From Actinomycetes bacterium (GTDB lineage Bacteria; Actinomycetota; Acidimicrobiia; Acidimicrobiales; RAAP-2), in NCBI GenBank assembly GCA_021849435.1, contig JAJZSX010000012.1:1-17731 (forward strand): a DNA stretch of 17,731 nt, in the 5' to 3' direction. The notes under the pieces are model-generated. The model was not told the origin of the DNA, did no database searches, and saw only the letters and a list, made by a program, of their open reading frames with translations. Shown in pieces: positions 14,290 to 17,731 of this stretch (the stretch's first letter is position 1; every line of letters begins with the position of its first letter). The position numbers were made by a program, and so were the translations under genes.

Positions 14290-16020
14290 ATGCCGGGGAT
14301 GAGTCAACGATCGCTTGACCTGACGAACCCCTTCGTGGTGGCGCTGTTTCGCCACACGAGCGTGGTCACCATGCTGCCCTGGATCGGGATCGTGGCCCTG
14401 GGCGTGCTGATCGTGTCCGCCCTTTCCGGGCGGATGGGGCGTTTCCAGCAGCTCGCAGCGGGCGTGAACGAGTCGCGGGCTCGTCGCCATCTTCGCGTGG
14501 GTTTTGGGATGCTGTGGTTGCTCGACGGAGCCTTGCAGTTCCAGGTGTCGATGCCGCTCGGACTCGCCACCAACGTCGTCGCACCGATGTCGCGCGCCAC
14601 GCCCTCGGCGCTGCAGTCGTTGATCGGGCACGCGGTGAATCTCTGGAACAGCCATCCGATCACGCTGGCCTCGGGCGTGGCGTGGCTCGAGATCGGGCTG
14701 GGACTGCTGCTCGTAGTCTCAAACGGCACGACTGGTCGTGTCGCAGCCGTGGTGGGCGTCGCGTGGTCGGCGGTGATCTGGCTGATCGGCGATGGGGCCG
14801 GTGGGCTCTTCGTGCACGGCGCGACGATTCTCTTTGGCTGGCCCGGTGCGGCCCTGCTCTACGCCTACGCGGGCGCGTGGATCGCGCTCGATCCCGAGCG
14901 ATTCTCGCGATCGTTCGCAGCGGTGACCCGGCGCGTGCTCGCAGCGACGTTGCTCCTTGGGGCCGTCGAGCAGGCCCTGCCCGCGGCGGGGTTCTGGCGC
15001 GGCGGGCCGAGCAACGCGCTGAGCCAGATGGCGAACTACATGTCGGCGATCGCTCAGCCGGGGTGGTTCGCGTCGGCGGTGCGTGGCGCCGGCTCGCTCG
15101 CCGCAACGATGGGTGGGGGACTGAACGTGGTGATCCTGCTCTGGCTGATTGCCGCCGGGGTGGGCCTCTGGCCGTCGGGGTCCTCAACGCGCCGCTGGCC
15201 GCTCTACTTTGTCGTCACCGGCGCCGTCGTGATTTGGGTGTTCGCCCAGGACACCGGGTTGTTCGGGGGCCTGGCGACGGATGTGAATACCATGCCGGCG
15301 CTGGCGATCCTGGCCTGGAGCGCGGCGGTGCGGCCCCAGGGCGAGCCGCGCGCCTCGCTGGTGCGCGAGGTGCTCGGCACGGTCGGATCGGTGGTCGCGG
15401 CCTTTGCGATTGCGATGGTGCTCGTCGCTAGCGCCGCGATGGGCTGGGCCGTCGCGTCGGGCGCGGAGACGACGCTCTTTCTCGCTCGCAATGGCCCGGC
15501 CAAGGCCGTCAACGTGCGGGCCACGCCCTTTTCCCTGATCGATCAGTACGGACGTCCCTACCGGTTGGGCGAGCATCGCGGGCGGGTCACGTTGCTCACC
15601 TTCCTCGACCCCAACTGCACGGCTGCCTGCGCTCCCATGGCCGATCAACTCGTGGAGGCTCGACGCGAGCTCTCGGCGCGCGCGATGCTCGACATCGTCG
15701 TGGTCGCGGTCGATCCGTACCACGACACAACTAGTGACCTGCGCCGATTCATCGCTCGTCAGGGCCTGGCGTCGGTGCCGAACTTCTACTTCCTGACCGG
15801 ACGGTACGCGGCGATGCGTGCCGTGTGGCGCGCCTACGGCATCAGCGTCGTGATGACGCCCTCGGACCCGACGAGCGTGCACACCAACGCCATGTTCGTC
15901 GTCGCGGCTAACGGCAGCCTGCACTGGATCGTCCGCGACGACCCGCTGGCGAGCAGCGCCGGTATCGCGTCAGCCGTCGCGGAACTGGGGGGCCTGCTGG
16001 CCTACGAGGGCGTGCACTAG
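14290..16020 (+). CDS. Polytopic membrane protein fused to a C-terminal SCO-type copper chaperone domain
   Basis: The 576-residue product has two parts. Residues about 20-385 hold around ten hydrophobic segments; LRVGFGMLWLLDGALQF is reminiscent of DoxX-like proteins, which is tentative. Residues about 410-570 form a thioredoxin-fold SCO1/SenC-like domain: PFSLIDQYGRPYRL, TFLDPNCTAAC with Cys443 and Cys447 (CxxxC), VVAVDPYHD, and His531 in SVHTNAMFVV. The Cys-to-His spacing of 84 residues is close to known SCO proteins (about 86-87). SCO proteins deliver copper to, or reduce, the CuA site of cytochrome oxidase subunit II, and two COX2-like genes follow. ATG 14290 is used; ATG 14299 is an alternative. 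The stop shares CTAG with the opposite gene. Confidence 0.8.
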   Translation: MPGMSQRSLDLTNPFVVALFRHTSVVTMLPWIGIVALGVLIVSALSGRMGRFQQLAAGVNESRARRHLRVGFGMLWLLDGALQFQVSMPLGLATNVVAPMSRATPSALQSLIGHAVNLWNSHPITLASGVAWLEIGLGLLLVVSNGTTGRVAAVVGVAWSAVIWLIGDGAGGLFVHGATILFGWPGAALLYAYAGAWIALDPERFSRSFAAVTRRVLAATLLLGAVEQALPAAGFWRGGPSNALSQMANYMSAIAQPGWFASAVRGAGSLAATMGGGLNVVILLWLIAAGVGLWPSGSSTRRWPLYFVVTGAVVIWVFAQDTGLFGGLATDVNTMPALAILAWSAAVRPQGEPRASLVREVLGTVGSVVAAFAIAMVLVASAAMGWAVASGAETTLFLARNGPAKAVNVRATPFSLIDQYGRPYRLGEHRGRVTLLTFLDPNCTAACAPMADQLVEARRELSARAMLDIVVVAVDPYHDTTSDLRRFIARQGLASVPNFYFLTGRYAAMRAVWRAYGISVVMTPSDPTSVHTNAMFVVAANGSLHWIVRDDPLASSAGIASAVAELGGLLAYEGVH

Positions 16021-16364
16021 TCGGGTTGCGGCGACGACGGTCGATCGCCGCCGTCGGCATCGCCGTGCACGCGCCGCAGGTACTCGTTGTACGTGTCGAG
16101 CGCGGGGTCGTGGTCACTGGTCGCTTCGGGCACCTCGCGGGGGCGGTGGGCGGATGCCGCGCGCTCGTCGCTGAGAAGTTTCTTCCAGACGTAGACGCCG
16201 TATGCGGCGAAAATCGGCCACTCGAAAACATAGGCCCAAGACAAGTGATTCCCGCCAATTGCCCGTCGGATTTCCACGTAGAACGCCGAGATGCAGATGG
16301 CCTCTGCGAGTACCAGACCCAAGTGAATTACAAGAGGATTCTTAGTCTGGCGCGGCACAAACAC
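16017..16364 (-). CDS. Small two-helix membrane protein, actinobacterial type
   Basis: The 115-residue product has two predicted membrane helices (about 10-28 and 42-60). Between and in them lies RRAIGGNHLSWAYVFEWP, and after the second helix VWKKLL; the tail is hydrophilic and contains LDTYNEYLRRVHGD. From memory this resembles a small membrane protein family widespread in Actinobacteria, function unknown. GTG 16364 is used; TTG 16367 and GTG 16358 are possible. The N-terminal half is notably less GC-rich than the rest of the window. It is divergent from the cupredoxin gene across 70 bases. The stop lies in CTAG 16017-16020, shared with the SCO-fusion gene. Confidence 0.72.
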   Translation of the reverse strand: MFVPRQTKNPLVIHLGLVLAEAICISAFYVEIRRAIGGNHLSWAYVFEWPIFAAYGVYVWKKLLSDERAASAHRPREVPEATSDHDPALDTYNEYLRRVHGDADGGDRPSSPQPD

Positions 16365-16368
16365 CAAC

Positions 16369-16374
16369 TGTATA
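16369..16374 (-). promoter_or_regulatory. Possible -10 box (TATACA) of the small membrane protein gene
   Basis: Minus-strand TATACA lies 4 bases before GTG 16364, in an AT-richer divergent intergenic region. The fit to the spacing seen elsewhere is imperfect. Confidence 0.3.
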
Positions 16375-16386
16375 GAAGTCGGGAAT

Positions 16387-16392
16387 TACTCT
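16387..16392 (+). promoter_or_regulatory. Possible -10 box (TACTCT) of the cupredoxin-coxB unit
   Basis: TACTCT predicts a start near 16399 and a leader of about 36 bases carrying GAGGAG at 16423-16428. GTCGATTC-like direct repeats lie in the leader. Confidence 0.35.
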
Positions 16393-16434
16393 CGAACCGT
16401 CGATACGGAAACGTCGATTCACGAGGAGTGCGGT

Positions 16435-17118
16435 ATGTCGATTCGCGGAAGATTAGCCATCGTTGTCGTGCTGTTCCTGGTCGCGGTTGGCCTCATCGTG
16501 TGGAGTCTGGCTTCGTTCCTCACTCCAGGCACGCCCGGTGGCGTCATGGACTTCACCAACACCCAGGCGGCGGGACAGCCGGTCAATCTGACCGTGCAGA
16601 GCGTTGGGGCGATCGGATTCGGACCCCACCCCACCTGGGTCTCGTACCTCGTGAAGGACCCCCACACCCACCAGTGGGTCCAGGACACGACGTGGAAGTT
16701 GCCCGCGAACAGCGTCGTGAACATGACGGTGCTGCAGTACGACTCGGGTAGCCCGCTACGCAACCAGGAGTGGGGCCAGGTGCAAGGAACCGTCGGCGGC
16801 ACCGCCAACCTGAATGGCCACCCGTACAGCGTGTATGACTCCAACACGGGCAACGGCGTCGGGCACACCTTCACGGTGCCCGCTCTCGGCCTGAGCGTGC
16901 CGATGGTCGGGGTCAACGGCAATGCGCAACTCTGTGGTTCGGGGCCCTGCCACACCAGCTCGCCGCATAACACGATCACGTTCAGCTTCAAGACCCCCGG
17001 ACCGGGCAGTTACTCCTGGCAGTGCTTCGTCCCGTGCGGGCTCGGCTATCTCTACGGCAATGGAGGACCGATGTCGACCCAGAACTACATGGGCGGATTC
17101 CTGGAAGTGGTGCGATAA
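16435..17118 (+). CDS. COX2-like cupredoxin with altered CuA site, membrane-anchored
   Basis: The 227-residue product has one N-terminal membrane helix (about 8-30) and an extracytoplasmic cupredoxin domain. VGHTFTVPALGLSVPMVG carries His144, matching the first CuA His of cytochrome oxidase subunit II, and WQCFVPCG carries Cys197 and Cys201. The second CuA His (expected at 205) is Tyr, the Met (expected at 208) is Gly, and the middle Glu of CxExC is Val. An insert CGSGPCHTSSPH adds Cys167, Cys172, His173 and His178. The protein may bind copper differently, or serve as an accessory electron carrier. ATG 16435 has GAGGAG 6 bases upstream. coxB follows after 23 bases. Confidence 0.78.
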   Translation: MSIRGRLAIVVVLFLVAVGLIVWSLASFLTPGTPGGVMDFTNTQAAGQPVNLTVQSVGAIGFGPHPTWVSYLVKDPHTHQWVQDTTWKLPANSVVNMTVLQYDSGSPLRNQEWGQVQGTVGGTANLNGHPYSVYDSNTGNGVGHTFTVPALGLSVPMVGVNGNAQLCGSGPCHTSSPHNTITFSFKTPGPGSYSWQCFVPCGLGYLYGNGGPMSTQNYMGGFLEVVR

Positions 17119-17127
17119 CTATGACAG

Positions 17128-17132
17128 CGGAG
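17128..17132 (+). promoter_or_regulatory. Ribosome binding site of coxB
   Basis: CGGAG lies 9 bases before ATG 17142 and supports that start over ATG 17121, which has no good site. Confidence 0.45.
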
Positions 17133-17141
17133 AATGCATCC

Positions 17142-17731
17142 ATGAATGAGACCCACCACCTGCGTCGTATGACCACGATCTGGATCGTGCTCTCGGTCGC
17201 GGCGGACCTGTTGTTCTGGTTCCTCGTGGGCCCGCACGTGCCGCCCGGTCGCATGACCGACATGGCGTCGTCCAACCAGTTCGACTTCAATGTCCTGTTC
17301 GTCATCGCCATACCCGTCTTGATCGGGGTATGGATCTACCTCGCCTACGCCATCGCCGTCTGGAGCGCCAAGCGAGGCGGCCCCGAGCCAGTTGGCGGGG
17401 AGGCCGCGCGAAACAACCGCACCGCACAGGTTGCCTGGATCACGATCACATCAGTAGTCGTGATCTTCTTAGCCGGTTTCGGTACCGTCGAGCTCATCGC
17501 GAACCACGGCTCGGGTGGAGGGGAGGGGCCCAACCCAGTCTGGTCGCCGGCGGGCGCGATCAAGGCCGAAACCGCGGCCCTGGCCGGGACGGGGACCTGG
17601 TCGCCGAACAGCAACCAGGTCCTCCCGGTCCAGGTCATCGCCCAGCAGTGGAAGTTCACGTACCGCTACCCGACGTTTGGCGGCTTTGAGACGCCCCAAT
17701 TGATCCTGCCCGTGAACACGACGATCGCCTT
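17142..17731 (+). CDS. coxB: Cytochrome c oxidase subunit II, 3' end outside the window
   Basis: Subunit II of haem-copper oxidase carries the CuA centre that receives electrons from cytochrome c. About 196 residues are present and the frame runs off the window at 17731. There are two N-terminal hydrophobic segments (TIWIVLSVAADLLFWFLVG and FVIAIPVLIGVWIYLAYAI), a further hydrophobic stretch (AWITITSVVVIFLAGFG), a Gly/Pro-rich linker, and the start of the cupredoxin domain with QVIAQQWKFTYRYP and PQLILPVNTTIAF, typical of COX2. The CuA ligands lie beyond the window. ATG 17142 is chosen for its CGGAG; ATG 17121 would add 7 residues. It lies directly after the CuA-variant cupredoxin gene, probably in one operon. 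Confidence 0.88.
   Translation, partial: MNETHHLRRMTTIWIVLSVAADLLFWFLVGPHVPPGRMTDMASSNQFDFNVLFVIAIPVLIGVWIYLAYAIAVWSAKRGGPEPVGGEAARNNRTAQVAWITITSVVVIFLAGFGTVELIANHGSGGGEGPNPVWSPAGAIKAETAALAGTGTWSPNSNQVLPVQVIAQQWKFTYRYPTFGGFETPQLILPVNTTIA

Noticed and set aside
14514..15431. 305-codon plus-strand frame inside the SCO-fusion gene
   Set aside because: Arg-rich shadow of the membrane-protein frame, which has clear helices and domain motifs.

Overview
The window is GC-rich, gene-dense bacterial chromosome of actinobacterial type. I infer Actinomycetota, most likely class Acidimicrobiia, from four things: the aroC-aroK-aroB-aroQ-efp-nusB gene order, the menaquinone genes, -10 boxes placed for leaderless transcription, and a coxB with a short soluble insert before its copper domain. 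The class is a judgement from gene style; no rRNA or tRNA is present to confirm it. I found no insertion sequences, prophage, CRISPR, tRNA or rRNA, and no gene-free stretch over 300 bases. The longest clearly non-coding stretches are 8139-8252, 16365-16434 and 13244-13309.

Layout. (1) 1-1234 is the 3' part of a sulfatase-family hydrolase gene. (2) 1256-5431 is a menaquinone block: menB and menA forward, menH reversed between them and menD, then menD forward. These cover DHNA-CoA synthesis, prenylation, SHCHC synthesis and SEPHCHC synthesis. (3) 5428-6171 encodes a CcdA-like membrane thiol-redox protein. (4) 6206-9202 holds tyrS, a small lipoprotein gene, two short conserved-looking genes and a Cys-rich DUF3109-like gene. 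(5) 9256-9909 encodes an NfuA-type Fe-S carrier. (6) 9942-14271 is the shikimate operon plus efp and nusB. (7) 14290-17731 is respiratory: a polytopic membrane protein fused to a SCO-type copper chaperone domain, a small two-helix membrane protein on the opposite strand, a COX2-like cupredoxin with an altered CuA site, and the 5' part of coxB, cut by the window end.

Themes. Menaquinone, CcdA, SCO, the CuA-like protein and coxB all point to an aerobic, menaquinone-based respiratory chain ending in a haem-copper oxidase. The aro genes supply the chorismate from which menaquinone is made. The genome is very compact. Same-strand neighbours overlap by 1-4 bases (ATGA, GTGA, TAGTG, TGATG). All four convergent gene pairs overlap by exactly 4 bases, sharing CTAG or TTAG as stop on both strands. 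Five genes have a TANNNT box exactly 6 bases before the start codon, and two more have it 7 or 8 bases before, so leaderless mRNA looks like the default for first genes here.

The most novel-looking parts are the DoxX-like/SCO fusion beside the CuA-variant cupredoxin, the uniform stop-codon and promoter grammar, and a possible 35-codon reading frame linking aroB to aroQ.
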